Part shown: piece by piece, positions 31,550-45,905 of the stretch | Layout of the letters: every line of letters begins with the position of its first letter | Numbering within the stretch: the first letter of the stretch is position 1 | Source: Sphingopyxis sp. H073 | GTDB lineage: Bacteria; Pseudomonadota; Alphaproteobacteria; Sphingomonadales; Sphingomonadaceae | Assembly (NCBI RefSeq): GCF_001468395.1 | Contig: NZ_LNSG01000008.1 | Location: 163,786 to 227,785, forward strand | DNA: 64,000 nucleotides | Reading direction: 5' to 3' | Made by a program: the position numbers and the translations under genes | The notes under the pieces: model-generated | Databases searched by the model: none | Told to the model about the DNA's origin: nothing | What the model saw: only the letters and a program-made list of their open reading frames with translations

Positions 31550-32829
31550 ATGTTTTGCTTTCACCGAGCGCGCTCCGGCGCGCGTGCCGTCCGCCGAGTC
31601 ATGCTCTGCGGAGGCGCCCTGCTGGCTGCCGCCGCGCAGCCTGCCTGGGCCCAGACGCTAAATCTCGACGAGGCGCTGTCGCGCGTCGCGACGAGTGACC
31701 CCGCACTTGCCGCCAATTCCGCGCGGCTCGACGCTGCGGATGCCGCCATCCTGCAAGCCGATGTCCGGCCCCGCGACGTCCTCGGCGCCGACTTCGAGGA
31801 TTTCGCGGGAACCGGCCCCTATTCGCCGCTCGGCCGGGCACAGACGACGGGCTGGTATGAACGGACGTGGGAACGCGGCGGCAAGCGCGAAGCGCGGATC
31901 GGCGCTGCGCGCGCCGAGGTCGCTGTCGTGGGCGCGCAGAATCGCATCCGCCTGCTCGACCGCCTCGCGCGCGTCCAGGCCGCATGGGTCGAGGCGCTCG
32001 CTGCGGAAGCGGCGATCCCGGTCGCCGAAACACGGCTAGCCGATCTCCGTCAGGTCGAACTCGACGTCGTGAAGCGGGTCGCGGGGGCGCTCGATCCCTG
32101 GTTTACGGCCGAACGGGCGCGGACCAATGTCGCTCAGGCCGAAATTGCGGTCGAGCAGGCGCGCGAAGCCGCCCGCATTGCGCGCACCAGCCTTGCCGTC
32201 TGGTGGGGTGGCAGCGGCGATTTCAAACTTGACCCCGCGGCCTTTCAAGCGTTCGACGTCACAGTCCCACCGCGCGCGGACGCTGCCGACGTCGCTGTCC
32301 TGACCGCCGAACTCGCAGCCGCCGAGGCGAAGGTGCGGCTCGCGGAAACCGGCAATATCGCCGATCCGAGCGCGCGCGTCGGCCTGCGGCACTTCGGCGA
32401 CGGCAACGACCTGGCAGTCATGGTCGGCGGCTCGATCCCGCTCGGGAGCAAAGGCGCCAACCGCGGCAATGTCGTCCGCGCCCAGGCCGATCAGCGCGCC
32501 ATCGCAGCGGATATGGCTGTAGCGCGGGTCGAGATCGAGCGCGAGATCGACCGGATCCTGGCCGATCGCGGGCTGATTGCCGCCGAAATAAAGCGCATCG
32601 ATGCCGAAGTCCTGCCGAGCGCGACGCGGGCGGTGCGGTTGATCCGCGACGGGCTGGTGCGCGGCGGCACCGCCTTCACCTTCCTCGAATACAGCCAGGC
32701 GCAAACGGCATTGAGCGACGTCCGCTCGCGCCGCGTCGAATTGCTCCGGCGCTTTCACCTGCTCGGCGTGCGGCTCGACCGGCTGACCGGTCGCCATACG
32801 CCCCTTCTTGCCCAAATGGAGACGATCCG

Positions 32830-32833
<4 letters not shown>
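31550..32833 (+). CDS. czcC: CzcC-like outer membrane factor of heavy-metal efflux
   Basis: 427 residues with a signal peptide ending AAAAQPAWA. TolC-type repeats follow: LNLDEALSRVATSDPALAAN, then the CzcC feature YERTWERGGKREARIGAARAEVA and a long helical hairpin, and in the second half MVGGSIPLGSKGANRGNVVRAQA with the matching hairpin. First gene of a czcCBA operon; its stop overlaps the czcB start by 4 bp. It forms the outer membrane exit channel. Confidence 0.92.
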
Positions 32834-37312
<4,479 letters not shown>

Positions 37313-37372
37313 CTCTCATGCCCCGCGCGCTGCCCGGCGCGCGGGGCCATAGCCATTTCAGGAGTTTATCGC

Positions 37373-38095
37373 ATGTTCACGCGCACGATCGCCCCGCCGG
37401 GGACGACGATCCGAAACCTCATTCTCGCCGCCGCCCTGTTGCTGCTCGCCCTCGCGGCGGGCGCCGACGCCTGGGCACATGGCGTCGCCGAGGGCGACAA
37501 GGGCTATATCCAGGAAAGCAGCGGTGTCCTGTTCTGGCCCTTCGTCTATCTCGGTGCCAAGCATATGGTCACCGGCTACGATCATCTGCTCTTCCTGTTC
37601 GGTGTCATCTTCTTCCTCTACCGGATGAAGGATATCGGCCTGTATGTGACGCTGTTCGCGATCGGTCATTCCACGACGATGCTGTTCGGCGTCCTCACCG
37701 GCATCAGCGCCATCGCCTATCTCATCGACGCGATCATCGGCCTGTCGGTCGTCTACAAGGCGCTCGACAATCTGGGCGCCTATCAACGCTGGTTCGGGTT
37801 CCAGCCGAACACCAAGGCAGCCACCCTGATCTTTGGTTTCTTCCACGGTTTCGGCCTGGCGACCAAGATCCTCGAATTCGAGATCGCGAAGGAGGGGCTG
37901 ATCCCGAACCTGCTCGCCTTCAACATCGGGGTCGAGATCGGGCAGCTGCTCGCGCTCGCCGCCATTCTCATCCTGATGGGCTATTGGCGCCGGACCCCGA
38001 GCTTCATGCGCCATGCCTTCGCCGCCAATGTGCTGCTGATGACCGCGGGCTTCGTGCTCGTCGGCTACCAGCTCGCCGGCTACGCCGTCAGCTAA
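37373..38095 (+). CDS. HupE/UreJ-family membrane protein
   Basis: 240 residues with a signal peptide (LLLLALAAGADAWA) and six predicted spans. The family metal motif appears as LGAKHMVTGYDHLLFLFGVIFFL (His-x4-Asp-His) and AIGHSTTMLFGV, with FGFFHGFGLATKI later. Relatives are nickel or cobalt permeases. Placed 60 bp after czcA, it may bring cobalt or nickel in or scavenge it. AGGAG precedes the ATG. Confidence 0.88.
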   Translation: MFTRTIAPPGTTIRNLILAAALLLLALAAGADAWAHGVAEGDKGYIQESSGVLFWPFVYLGAKHMVTGYDHLLFLFGVIFFLYRMKDIGLYVTLFAIGHSTTMLFGVLTGISAIAYLIDAIIGLSVVYKALDNLGAYQRWFGFQPNTKAATLIFGFFHGFGLATKILEFEIAKEGLIPNLLAFNIGVEIGQLLALAAILILMGYWRRTPSFMRHAFAANVLLMTAGFVLVGYQLAGYAVS

Positions 38096-38112
38096 TCCAA
38101 AGGAAATTCCTC

Positions 38113-38727
38113 ATGTTCAACAGTCAAAAGCCCCGCCTCGAAGACCTGCCGACCACCCGCCAGCTCCTGCGCGCGACCGTCATCGCCGCCGCTGCAGCCG
38201 GCGCGATCCTCGTCGCGATCGTCCTTCCCAGCGAATATGCGATCGACCCGACGGGCATCGGGCGCCAGCTCGGCCTGACGCAGATGGGCGAGATCAAGAC
38301 CCAGCTCGCCGAAGAAGCGGCCGCGGACGCCGCAATGGGCGCTGCTGCCGCGCCTCTCGTGCCCACCACAGCTTCTTCCTCAGCCGCCGCGCCTGCCACG
38401 GGCGCGCCGCAGCGCTCCGACACGACCAAGATCATTCTTGCACCGGGCCAAGGCGCCGAAATCAAGGCGACGATGGCGAAGAATGCAAAGCTCGCCTTCA
38501 CCTGGTCGGTCGCGGGTGGCCATGTCAATTTCGACACCCATGCTGACGCCCCCGGCATCGCCTATCATGGCTATGGCAAGGGCAAGGAAACGACCGGCGA
38601 GACCGGCGAACTCGTCGCGGCCTTCGACGGCAAGCATGGCTGGTTCTGGCGCAACCGCTCGGGTGCGCCGGTGACGATTACGCTGCGCACCGAAGGCGCC
38701 TATACCGACATCCGCCGCATCGTCTGA
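38113..38727 (+). CDS. Transmembrane anchor protein of the czc cluster
   Basis: 204 residues. One span near the N-terminus (LLRATVIAAAAAGAILVAIVLP) is followed by an Ala-rich linker and a periplasmic domain with KLAFTWSVAGGHVNFDTHADAP, then GKHGWFWRNRSGAPVTITLRTEG. This small anchored protein is often found after czcCBA and hupE in proteobacteria; its activity is unknown. GGAAA precedes the ATG. Confidence 0.8.
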   Translation: MFNSQKPRLEDLPTTRQLLRATVIAAAAAGAILVAIVLPSEYAIDPTGIGRQLGLTQMGEIKTQLAEEAAADAAMGAAAAPLVPTTASSSAAAPATGAPQRSDTTKIILAPGQGAEIKATMAKNAKLAFTWSVAGGHVNFDTHADAPGIAYHGYGKGKETTGETGELVAAFDGKHGWFWRNRSGAPVTITLRTEGAYTDIRRIV

Positions 38728-38819
38728 CGCGGCCGCCTCGCATCCACAGACTCCGGCCCGGTCTTGCGATCGGGTCGGGGACGGATAGACAGAAGATCGC
38801 CGCTCGCGGAGTCAAGCCC

Positions 38820-40154
38820 ATGCTCGCCGTTCTCGCCAACCGGACCTACCGCCATCTTTTCCTGGCGCAGATCATCGCGCTCGTCGGCACCGGCCTTGCG
38901 ACCGTCGCCCTCGGCCTCCTCGCCTTCGAGATTGCGGGCGCCGATGCCGGCGCCGTCCTCGGCACCGCGATGGCGATCAAGATGGTCGCCTATATCGGTG
39001 TGGCACCCGTCGTCGGCGCCTATGCCAATCGGCTGCCGCGCAAGGCGTTCCTCGTTGCGATGGACGTGGTACGCGGCCTTGTCGCGCTCACTCTCCCCTT
39101 CGTCGACCAGGTCTGGCAGATTTACCTGCTTATCTTCATTCTCCAGTCGGCCTCGGCCGGCTTCACGCCGACCTTCCAGGCGACGATCCCCGACGTTCTT
39201 CCCGACGAGAAGGATTATACCAGGGCTCTCTCGCTGTCGCGGCTGGCCTATGACATGGAGAGCCTCGCAAGCCCGGTGCTCGCCGCCGCTCTCCTCGGCA
39301 TCATGAACTTCCATTGGCTCTTCTCGGGCACCGCGATCGGGTTTGCCTGCTCGGCGCTGCTCGTCCTGTCGGTCGTGCTGCCGCGCACGTCCGGCACCGC
39401 CCTGAACGGCGGCATTTACGACAAGACCACTCGCGGCACACGCCAGTATCTGAAGACGCCACGGCTGCGTGGCCTGCTGGCGGTGACGCTCGCGGCAGCG
39501 GCGGCGAGCGCGATGGTCATCGTCAACACGCCGGTTCTCGTGCGCGGCGCGCTCGGGCTTGGCCAGAGCGAGGTCGCGATCACGCTCGCAGCCTTCGGCG
39601 GCGGCTCGATGATCGCGGCGCTGTTGCTGCCCCGCTTACTCGACCGCATCGCCGACCGCAGCATCATGATTGCGGCGGCGCTCTCCATGACCATCGTCCT
39701 CGCGATCCTCGCGATCGCCTGGTCGTTTTCCGACGAGACGAGTCATTGGCCCATCATCCTCGGCGGCTGGTTCGCGCTCGGCCTTAGCTATGCGGCGAGC
39801 ATCACACCGGGCGGACGGCTGTTGCGCCGCTCCTCGGGGGCCGACGATCGTCCCGCGCTGTTCGCGGCGCAATTCGCGCTCAGCCACGTCTGCTGGCTCC
39901 TCGCCTATCCGCTCGCCGGACAGGTCGGTGCGCGCGCCGGCATGGGCGCGGCGCTGGGCGCCAGCGCGGTCCTGGCCTTAGTTGGCGCGCTCATCGCGAT
40001 CGCGATCTGGCCGCGCGAGGATCCGGACATCGTCGCGCACCGCCATGACGATCTGCCGGCGAGTCATCCGCATATCGCGGACGATCATGCCCAAGGCCAA
40101 GCGAACCACGTTTATGTAATTGACGAGTTACATACGAACTGGCCGCGACGGTAA
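38820..40154 (+). CDS. MFS transporter with a His-rich tail
   Basis: 444 residues with about twelve spans. The NRTYRHLFLAQIIALVGTGLATVALGLLAFE start and GAYANRLPRKAFLVAMD loop fit the major facilitator superfamily branch that includes NreB/EntS-type exporters. The C-terminal tail after the last span is rich in His and Asp (HRHDDLPASHPHIADDH, then ELHTNW), as in nickel exporters, suggesting cation binding. It follows the czc cluster by 93 bp and is probably part of the same metal-resistance unit. Confidence 0.85.
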   Translation: MLAVLANRTYRHLFLAQIIALVGTGLATVALGLLAFEIAGADAGAVLGTAMAIKMVAYIGVAPVVGAYANRLPRKAFLVAMDVVRGLVALTLPFVDQVWQIYLLIFILQSASAGFTPTFQATIPDVLPDEKDYTRALSLSRLAYDMESLASPVLAAALLGIMNFHWLFSGTAIGFACSALLVLSVVLPRTSGTALNGGIYDKTTRGTRQYLKTPRLRGLLAVTLAAAAASAMVIVNTPVLVRGALGLGQSEVAITLAAFGGGSMIAALLLPRLLDRIADRSIMIAAALSMTIVLAILAIAWSFSDETSHWPIILGGWFALGLSYAASITPGGRLLRRSSGADDRPALFAAQFALSHVCWLLAYPLAGQVGARAGMGAALGASAVLALVGALIAIAIWPREDPDIVAHRHDDLPASHPHIADDHAQGQANHVYVIDELHTNWPRR

Positions 40155-40455
40155 TTGTGACGCCATGTGCGAGGGGGGGGGGGGACAAGAGTTCCCTGTG
40201 CCGTCTCTAGCGCGCCGCCAGTCGGATGGAAAGGCGCGGACCGCACCTCGGCATGATTGCCGATAGCGACGAATATCGAATTGGGGCGCCAGATCTTTCA
40301 CTAGCCACGTCCGGCCTGAGAGCCCCGTGCGTGCCGCCTTAAATTTCCGGTCAAGGACGGTCAGGGTATGTCCCAACCTTTTAAACTGTGGAGAAAAGGG
40401 CCGGCCGACGGTCCTATGGTAAAGGGGCCGCAATGCAGCCCGGCTAGGCGGGGCA
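40155..40455. other. Non-coding stretch with a 12-G homopolymer
   Basis: Between the MFS gene and the decayed kinase I see no convincing gene. The interval holds the G12 run at 40173-40184 and, around 40330-40440, degraded sequence that probably belonged to the 5' part of the kinase gene, interrupted by stops in all plus frames. Confidence 0.6.
40173..40184 (+). repeat. Homopolymer of twelve G
   Basis: Twelve consecutive G residues lie 19 bp after the MFS stop codon. Such runs slip during replication and are also frequent assembly errors. No gene is known to start here, so an effect on expression is unproven. Confidence 0.9.
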
Positions 40456-41127
40456 ATGACTGCGCAGCGTCGCTTCGTCGCCGACGCCGCTCATGAACTT
40501 CGCACGCCTTTGAGCGCACTGACCCTACAAGCCGAACGAATTGGGACGACCGATCTCCCGGTCGAGGCGCGCGAACGCCTTGCTTTCTTGCGGAGCGGGC
40601 TGGATCGCGCGCGCATATTGCTCGAGCAATTGCTGGCGCTTGCAAGGATGCTGGACGCTGCGGCTGACGCTGACGCTTCCGCCCAACTAGGCACCGTATT
40701 ACGGTCGGTCATTGCGCTGTTCATGCCACTCGCCGAAACGCGTTCGGTAGATCTGGGCGTCGTAGGCGATGTCGATATTGATGTGCCCATGCGCAATTTC
40801 GAGCTGTCGCTCTTGCTGCGGAACCTGATCGAGAACTCTCTTTATCAACGAGGTAGTCAGCCAGCTTGGAGGCCGGACGCAGATCGAGGTGCGCGATGAT
40901 GCCCCTGGCATTCCAGCAAGCGAGCGCAAAGCGATTCTGCAGCCCTTCATCGCCTGAATTTGGACTCCGATGGATCCGGTCTCGGGCTGGCCATCGTCAA
41001 GGCGATCTTCGATCGCTGCCACGCGACGATAGCGACAGCGGATGCCAGTACAGGCGCGAGCGTCATCGTAGCGTTTCCTGCCGGTACCCCGCTCACATCA
41101 GCATCAGGGATTGCCCGAAATCGATAA
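40456..41127 (+). pseudogene. Decayed sensor histidine kinase
   Basis: The C-terminal kinase boxes remain in order but in different frames. H-box FVADAAHELRTPLSAL and N-box LSLLLRNLIENSL lie in the frame starting 40456. After a frameshift near 40850 comes EVRDDAPGIPASERKAIL. A one-base loss near 40957 breaks the frame again, and G-box SDGSGLGLAIVKAIF runs to the TAA at 41125-41127. The sensor and HAMP parts upstream are not recognisable. No intact response regulator is adjacent. Inactive unless these are sequencing errors. Confidence 0.85.
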
Positions 41128-41128
41128 A

Positions 41129-41830
41129 TCAGGTGTCCGCGCGGGCCTTGAGGGGCGCAATCCTCCACATGATACTCCAGCACAGAAGAGCCCATCCACC
41201 GCCGAAAGCCCAACCGGCGAGGACGTCGCTCGGCCAATGAACGCCGAGATACAGACGCGAAATGCCGATCGACGCTACGAGCAATCCCGCCGCTCCAGCG
41301 ACATAGATGCGGCTCGACCGGCTCGGCGCCAATCCGGCGACGAGTACGGCAATGGACAAATAGACGATGGCGGAATTCGCCGCGTGGCCGCTCGGGAAGC
41401 TCGCAGTTCCATATGAGGCCCAATGCTCGACGACAGTCGGCCTCGCCCTTCCAAACCATGCCTTCAGCAAGCTCATCACCAGCGCTCCCGATACGCATTG
41501 GGCGACGAGGAACAGGGCGAGTTGTCCTCGCTTGAGCGTCATGAGCAAGCCGGAGGAAAAAATGACGACCAGCGTCAGGGTGGTGACATCGCCCAATGCG
41601 GTCAGATCGAGCATCGCCGCGCGCATGCCGCTGCTCTCGCCGAATAAGGCGCGCACCCAATGCAGCCCGGGGGCATCATAGGCATTGAGTTCACCCTCGG
41701 TGATTTCCGATGCCAGCTTGAAGATACCGAGCGCGACGAACGCCGCGAGCGCTATCGCCGCCGTGAGGAGAATATCCGGCCGACGCGCCAGCAATCGCTC
41801 CGAGTTCAGCAGTTTCAGGATCTTCTTCAA
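41129..41830 (-). CDS. PAP2-family membrane phosphatase
   Basis: 233 residues with six predicted spans. The three phosphatase motifs are present: KAWFGRARP (K-x6-RP), ASFPSGHAANS (PSGH with the catalytic His), and SRLYLGVHWPSDVLAGW (SR-x5-H-x3-D). Such enzymes hydrolyse lipid phosphates such as phosphatidate or undecaprenyl diphosphate on the periplasmic side. The start is TTG at 41830. It is convergent with the decayed kinase and precedes the TonB receptor unit by no shared promoter that I can identify. Confidence 0.92.
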   Translation of the reverse strand: MKKILKLLNSERLLARRPDILLTAAIALAAFVALGIFKLASEITEGELNAYDAPGLHWVRALFGESSGMRAAMLDLTALGDVTTLTLVVIFSSGLLMTLKRGQLALFLVAQCVSGALVMSLLKAWFGRARPTVVEHWASYGTASFPSGHAANSAIVYLSIAVLVAGLAPSRSSRIYVAGAAGLLVASIGISRLYLGVHWPSDVLAGWAFGGGWALLCWSIMWRIAPLKARADT

Positions 41831-41896
41831 TTTCGCAACTCTCGCGGCATGGGTCGTTCAAACATCGGCCTGTCCTTTGACAAGAGGGTGCGCACG

Positions 41897-44272
41897 TCAA
41901 AATCCGGCTCGAATGCCCAATCGGACCGTCAGCGGTCGCAGCGGCGTGATCTGCTTGCCCTCAGCGACGGTGAATGGGTTGCCATAGGAGAAGGTGTTGC
42001 CGCTGGCGTTGAGCAGGTTCGTGGCGTCAAGCGAAAGGGACCAGCCTCGCGATGTGATGAGCGACGCGGACAGGTCGACCTGGGTCGTTTCGCCATGCTC
42101 CAGGATGAGCGGCGCCGTCGTCCCGAGGCTCGACGCGCCGATCAGGCGGGCCGTGCCGTCGAGCTTGAATGTCAGGCCGGAGGATAATGGCATTTCCCAA
42201 GCAGCGCTGAAACGCGCGCCTGTCCGCGCGATATTCGGCAGCGGCCGTTCGTCGGCTTCTTCGAGCCCCTCGGAAGGGTTGGTCAGCGCGCTGCGATTGA
42301 CAAACAGCGCTCCGTCGAAGAACAGCTGATCGCTAGCGCGCCAGCGCGCATTGATCTCCGCGCCATAGACGGTTCCGCGTCCGATATTTTCGGTAAAGGG
42401 TAGTCCGTCGGATCCGATGAGGTCAGCCTGGATATCGGTCCAGATCGAATAGAAGGTCGTGATGCCTCCCGAAAAGCGGGGGCCTGTCGTGTCGCTTTCG
42501 TTCCCGAGCCTGATGCCGAGTTCGGCGGTGTGGATGGAATCCGAATCGAAACGCTGCGCGGCATTGACTTGTCCAGCAGTGATAGCGATCCCTCCGCTGC
42601 GGAATCCGCTTTGATACCGGAGGAAGGTCAGAAGATCGGAATTGGGTTTCCAAGACAGCGCCGCGGTGGGCAGGAACCGGACCTGCCGACGCTTCGGTTC
42701 GAAATCCTCGCCCGATCCCCCGATTAACTCGCCGATCGTCTCCGCAAAGACGACACGCCCGCCGAGCGTACCCGACAGGCGCGGAGCAATCCGCTGCGTT
42801 GCTTCGCCGAAGACGGCGACCTCGGTCTTCTGGTTGCGCAGCCTCGCCAGCGTAACGGGTGCGTCGAGCGGACCGAGGCGACGGTCGATGCGATCGATGT
42901 TGCGGACGAGACTGAACCCCGCGACCCAACTGTCGCCCAAAGATGCACGGTGCGAAAGGCGCGTCTCGTGTGTCAGCAGGCGGATCGCCTCATGGCCCTC
43001 GAATATCTGTATGTCGGGATTACCGCCATATCCGGTGGCATCGAAGGTCTCCGACAAGTCATGGTCGACGATCCCCGTCGATGAGATGAGCTTAAGATCA
43101 CCCCAGTTCTTTGCGATTTCAACGCTGGCTGCCTTGAAATCATTGTCATGCGGTTGGGCGATACTGGCCGCGTGAGTCCGGATTGGCTGATCGGTTTCGG
43201 CATATTGGCCATCGCGCGTATCGATATTCTGGAGCAGCGCATTGATGTCGATCGTCCAATTGTCTCCGGGCTCGATGCGCAGGTTCGCGCGTGCGCCGTC
43301 GATACGCGTCCGATTTGTATTTCTCGCGCCCAGCGTCGCATTGTCGATATAGCCGCCTTCGACTTGCTTGTAGCCGACGAGCCGCAGGGCGATGCGATCG
43401 GCAACGATCGGTATGTTGATCATGCCGCCAAGATCATAGCCGGGTTCGGCATCGCGCGTGGCCGATCGCCCGGCCGTCGCCGACGCATGAAGTCCGCCAT
43501 CGTCCGCCATCTTGGGAACGATCCGGACGATGCCGCCGAGCGCGCCCGCGCCGTATAGCGTGCCTTGTGGCCCTTCGATCACTTCGATGCGGTCGATGTC
43601 ATATAGGCGCAAATCCGGCTCGGGCGCATTATAGGTAAGGCGCAGATCGCCAAGATAGAGACCTACCGTCGATTGGGTTGGTCCCGAAAAGCTGCTGTCG
43701 GCGATACCGCGCACGAACAATTTGTTGCGGCCCGGGCCAAGATTTGTCGAGGTCAGCGTCGGAATCCGGGCGACGAAAGCGGCCGTACCCTGACTTTCAC
43801 CGAGGCCCGCGCTGCCGACCGACTGAATGTGCGCGGTGCCCGGATAGCTGTCGAGCGCCTGACCCTGCTTGGTTGCGGTAACGACGATTTCGGTGGGCGG
43901 CGCAGCGGCCTCGGGCCGCGGCGTTGCGGGTAAAACGGGTCTCCGCACTGCCGGCCTGGGATTCGCGCGCGGCGGGACTGCGACGATACGCACTGTCTGC
44001 GAATCGACGATCTGATAGGTGAAACCGGTGCCCCGCAGCATCGTGGTTAGCGCCTGCGCGATCGTCATTCGGCCGCGAACGGGTTTGCTGCGCGCGCCAG
44101 CGAGGCGCTGATCGATCCCTCCGATCGAGATCTGCGCCGCGTTGCCAAGCGTGATCAAGGCATTGTCGAGGCGTTGGGCCGGAATATCGAAGCGCTGGCT
44201 TTCGGCAGCGGACACCGGACTCGCAGTCGAGATCGAGATCGCGACGACAGGGAGGAAGTAGGTCCAAGTCAC
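41897..44272 (-). CDS. TonB-dependent receptor with FecA-type signalling domain
   Basis: 791 residues from GTG 44272. After the signal peptide an STN (secretin/TonB short N-terminal) domain occupies about residues 28-95 (FDIPAQRLDNALITLGNAAQI, then QALTTMLRGTGFTYQIVDSQTVRIV). A plug domain (LFVRGIADSS, DIDRIEVIEGPQGTLYGAGALGGIVRI) and a 22-strand barrel ending LRPLTVRLGIRAGF follow. The STN domain lets the receptor signal to the FecR protein encoded just upstream. It probably takes up a ferric siderophore or heme-like ligand; the substrate is not identified. Complete, with no frameshift. Confidence 0.95.
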   Translation of the reverse strand: MTWTYFLPVVAISISTASPVSAAESQRFDIPAQRLDNALITLGNAAQISIGGIDQRLAGARSKPVRGRMTIAQALTTMLRGTGFTYQIVDSQTVRIVAVPPRANPRPAVRRPVLPATPRPEAAAPPTEIVVTATKQGQALDSYPGTAHIQSVGSAGLGESQGTAAFVARIPTLTSTNLGPGRNKLFVRGIADSSFSGPTQSTVGLYLGDLRLTYNAPEPDLRLYDIDRIEVIEGPQGTLYGAGALGGIVRIVPKMADDGGLHASATAGRSATRDAEPGYDLGGMINIPIVADRIALRLVGYKQVEGGYIDNATLGARNTNRTRIDGARANLRIEPGDNWTIDINALLQNIDTRDGQYAETDQPIRTHAASIAQPHDNDFKAASVEIAKNWGDLKLISSTGIVDHDLSETFDATGYGGNPDIQIFEGHEAIRLLTHETRLSHRASLGDSWVAGFSLVRNIDRIDRRLGPLDAPVTLARLRNQKTEVAVFGEATQRIAPRLSGTLGGRVVFAETIGELIGGSGEDFEPKRRQVRFLPTAALSWKPNSDLLTFLRYQSGFRSGGIAITAGQVNAAQRFDSDSIHTAELGIRLGNESDTTGPRFSGGITTFYSIWTDIQADLIGSDGLPFTENIGRGTVYGAEINARWRASDQLFFDGALFVNRSALTNPSEGLEEADERPLPNIARTGARFSAAWEMPLSSGLTFKLDGTARLIGASSLGTTAPLILEHGETTQVDLSASLITSRGWSLSLDATNLLNASGNTFSYGNPFTVAEGKQITPLRPLTVRLGIRAGF

Positions 44273-44276
44273 CGGA

Positions 44277-45230
44277 TCAGCGCGTCAATTGCCATCCTTT
44301 GGCACTATGACGCGCACGGACGCCAAGCAAGGATTCCAATTGCCGGAAGAGCCGCGCTTCGTCACGATCGATGCGAATAACGCCCGAGAAACGGCGACTT
44401 GCGAGGTCCGGCGACACGGTCACCGGGGTGCCGAGAGATCGCGACAAATCCATAGCGATCGTCGTGAGCGGCGCATCGCGATAGCTCAGCCTTCCCTGTT
44501 GCCATCCTCCCACCGTGGCCGGATCGATTGCCGAGACGATGGCTTTCGAGGTTCCGCGTTTGACGCGGAGCTGCTTGCCTGCGGTGAGCGTCACGGCCTC
44601 GGAGCCCGGCTGGTATTGCACACTGCCTTCGGACACCGCGACTTCCAGCCCGTCGGCGGATTGCCGCACGTTGAAGATCGTGCCGACGTCGCGAAGTGTG
44701 CCATCACCGGTTTCAACGATGAACGGACGCGCGCTGTCATGTTTGATCATGAAGATCGCCTCGCCGCTTTCGAGGCGGGCGAAGCGCTCGGCCTTGCGGT
44801 CGAGCGCGATCGTCGTGCCGCCATTGAGCGCGATTTTTGATCCGTCGGCCAGCGCGATTTCGCGCGTCTCGCCCGGCTGGGTTGCGATCGATTCCATCCC
44901 TGGCGACTTCAGCAGCATAGGCGACAGGAAAAGGGCCAGAACGAGACTGGCGGCGATCGCCAGAAAAGCGCGGCCGCGATACCATGGCAACGCGCCAGGT
45001 TCATTGTCATTATTTGCCGGGGGCGAAGGGGTCGCGATCGTTCCGGCACCTGCAAGCTCTTCCGAAAGCCGGTCGTCGGCGAACGCGACCGCGTCATACG
45101 CATCGGCATGCGCGGGGTCGGCTTCCATCCAAGCCGTGAACTCAGCCCACAATGTGCCGTCAGCCGCAGGACTCTGCAGCCGCACATGCCATGCAATGGC
45201 CTCGTCAACAATGCTACCGGACGCCATCAT
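44277..45230 (-). CDS. FecR-type anti-sigma factor
   Basis: 317 residues. The N-terminal cytoplasmic domain (DUF4880-like: EAIAWHVRLQSPAADGTLWAEF, ADPAHADAYDAV) binds the sigma factor. A single span near residue 100 (AFLAIAASLVLALFLSPMLL) leads to the periplasmic FecR domain (TQPGETREIALADGSKIALNGGTTI, ARPFIVETGDGTLRDVGTIFNV) and a C-terminal STN-contacting region (APLTTIAMDLSRSLGTPVTV). It overlaps the sigma gene by 17 bp and ends 4 bp before the receptor. Its start is one of two adjacent ATGs (45230/45227). Confidence 0.93.
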   Translation of the reverse strand: MMASGSIVDEAIAWHVRLQSPAADGTLWAEFTAWMEADPAHADAYDAVAFADDRLSEELAGAGTIATPSPPANNDNEPGALPWYRGRAFLAIAASLVLALFLSPMLLKSPGMESIATQPGETREIALADGSKIALNGGTTIALDRKAERFARLESGEAIFMIKHDSARPFIVETGDGTLRDVGTIFNVRQSADGLEVAVSEGSVQYQPGSEAVTLTAGKQLRVKRGTSKAIVSAIDPATVGGWQQGRLSYRDAPLTTIAMDLSRSLGTPVTVSPDLASRRFSGVIRIDRDEARLFRQLESLLGVRARHSAKGWQLTR

Positions 45231-45792
45231 CAATTCCTTCGGCCCATTGACGTTGCGGCGCGTCGATATCCACATCCAATTGCTGCTTGAGCTCCAGAAC
45301 CGCTCGATAACCCCGTTGCAGATGTTTTTCGACCGCGCTGAGGCTGATCCCCATTTCGGCGGCAATCTGCTTTTGCGGGACACCATCAATCCGCACGGCG
45401 CGAAAGGCAAAGGCGGTGCGTTCGGGCAATGTATCAAGAACCGCATCGACTCGCCGAAGCTGGTCGCGAGCAACCAGCAGGCGATCCGCCGATGGCTGGG
45501 CGTCGCGGGGAGCTGCCATGCTGCCCTCGATATGGCCCTTCGTCCACTCCTGCTCGCGCGCGGTGCGGCGCTGCGCAGAGCGGCGGCGATCAAGCACCAG
45601 ATTCTCGGCGGCGCGGTAAAGATAAGCGAGCGGCTCGGCGATTACGCTGGCATCGATATCCGCGAGTTTCAGCCACAGGTCCTGCAATATATCTTCGCCA
45701 TCGCCGTCGCCGCGGAGACGAACGCGCAGATAGCGCGACAAGGCCGGCCGGTTGGCCAGGAATATCGCTTCTAGCCCAGAGGCTTCGGTCAT
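45214..45792 (-). CDS. ECF sigma factor of the FecI type
   Basis: 192 residues from ATG 45792, which has AGGA eight bases upstream. Region 2 (LRVRLRGDGDGEDILQDLWLKLAD, LYRAAENLVLDRRRSAQRR) and region 4 (LDTLPERTAFAFRAVRIDGVPQKQIAAEMGISLSAVEKHLQRG) are both well formed. With FecR and the TonB receptor it makes a cell-surface signalling set: ligand binding outside releases the sigma factor, which transcribes the receptor gene. First gene of the unit. Confidence 0.95.
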   Translation of the reverse strand: MTEASGLEAIFLANRPALSRYLRVRLRGDGDGEDILQDLWLKLADIDASVIAEPLAYLYRAAENLVLDRRRSAQRRTAREQEWTKGHIEGSMAAPRDAQPSADRLLVARDQLRRVDAVLDTLPERTAFAFRAVRIDGVPQKQIAAEMGISLSAVEKHLQRGYRAVLELKQQLDVDIDAPQRQWAEGIDDGVR

Positions 45793-45905
45793 CAGATCCT
45801 GCGCTCTTCCGTTTTCGCTCTCGCGGCAAGACTTAGCGTCTGCCCGATATGCGCGAAATAGGAAAGGCGTGTGACCGCGCGTCGCGCTTGTGGAGAGCAG
45901 CGGCA

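Noticed and set aside
40128..40433. Minus-strand 101-codon frame after the MFS gene
   Set aside because: It contains a short protein-like stretch but crosses the G12 run and the MFS 3' end; no ribosome site or homology apparent.
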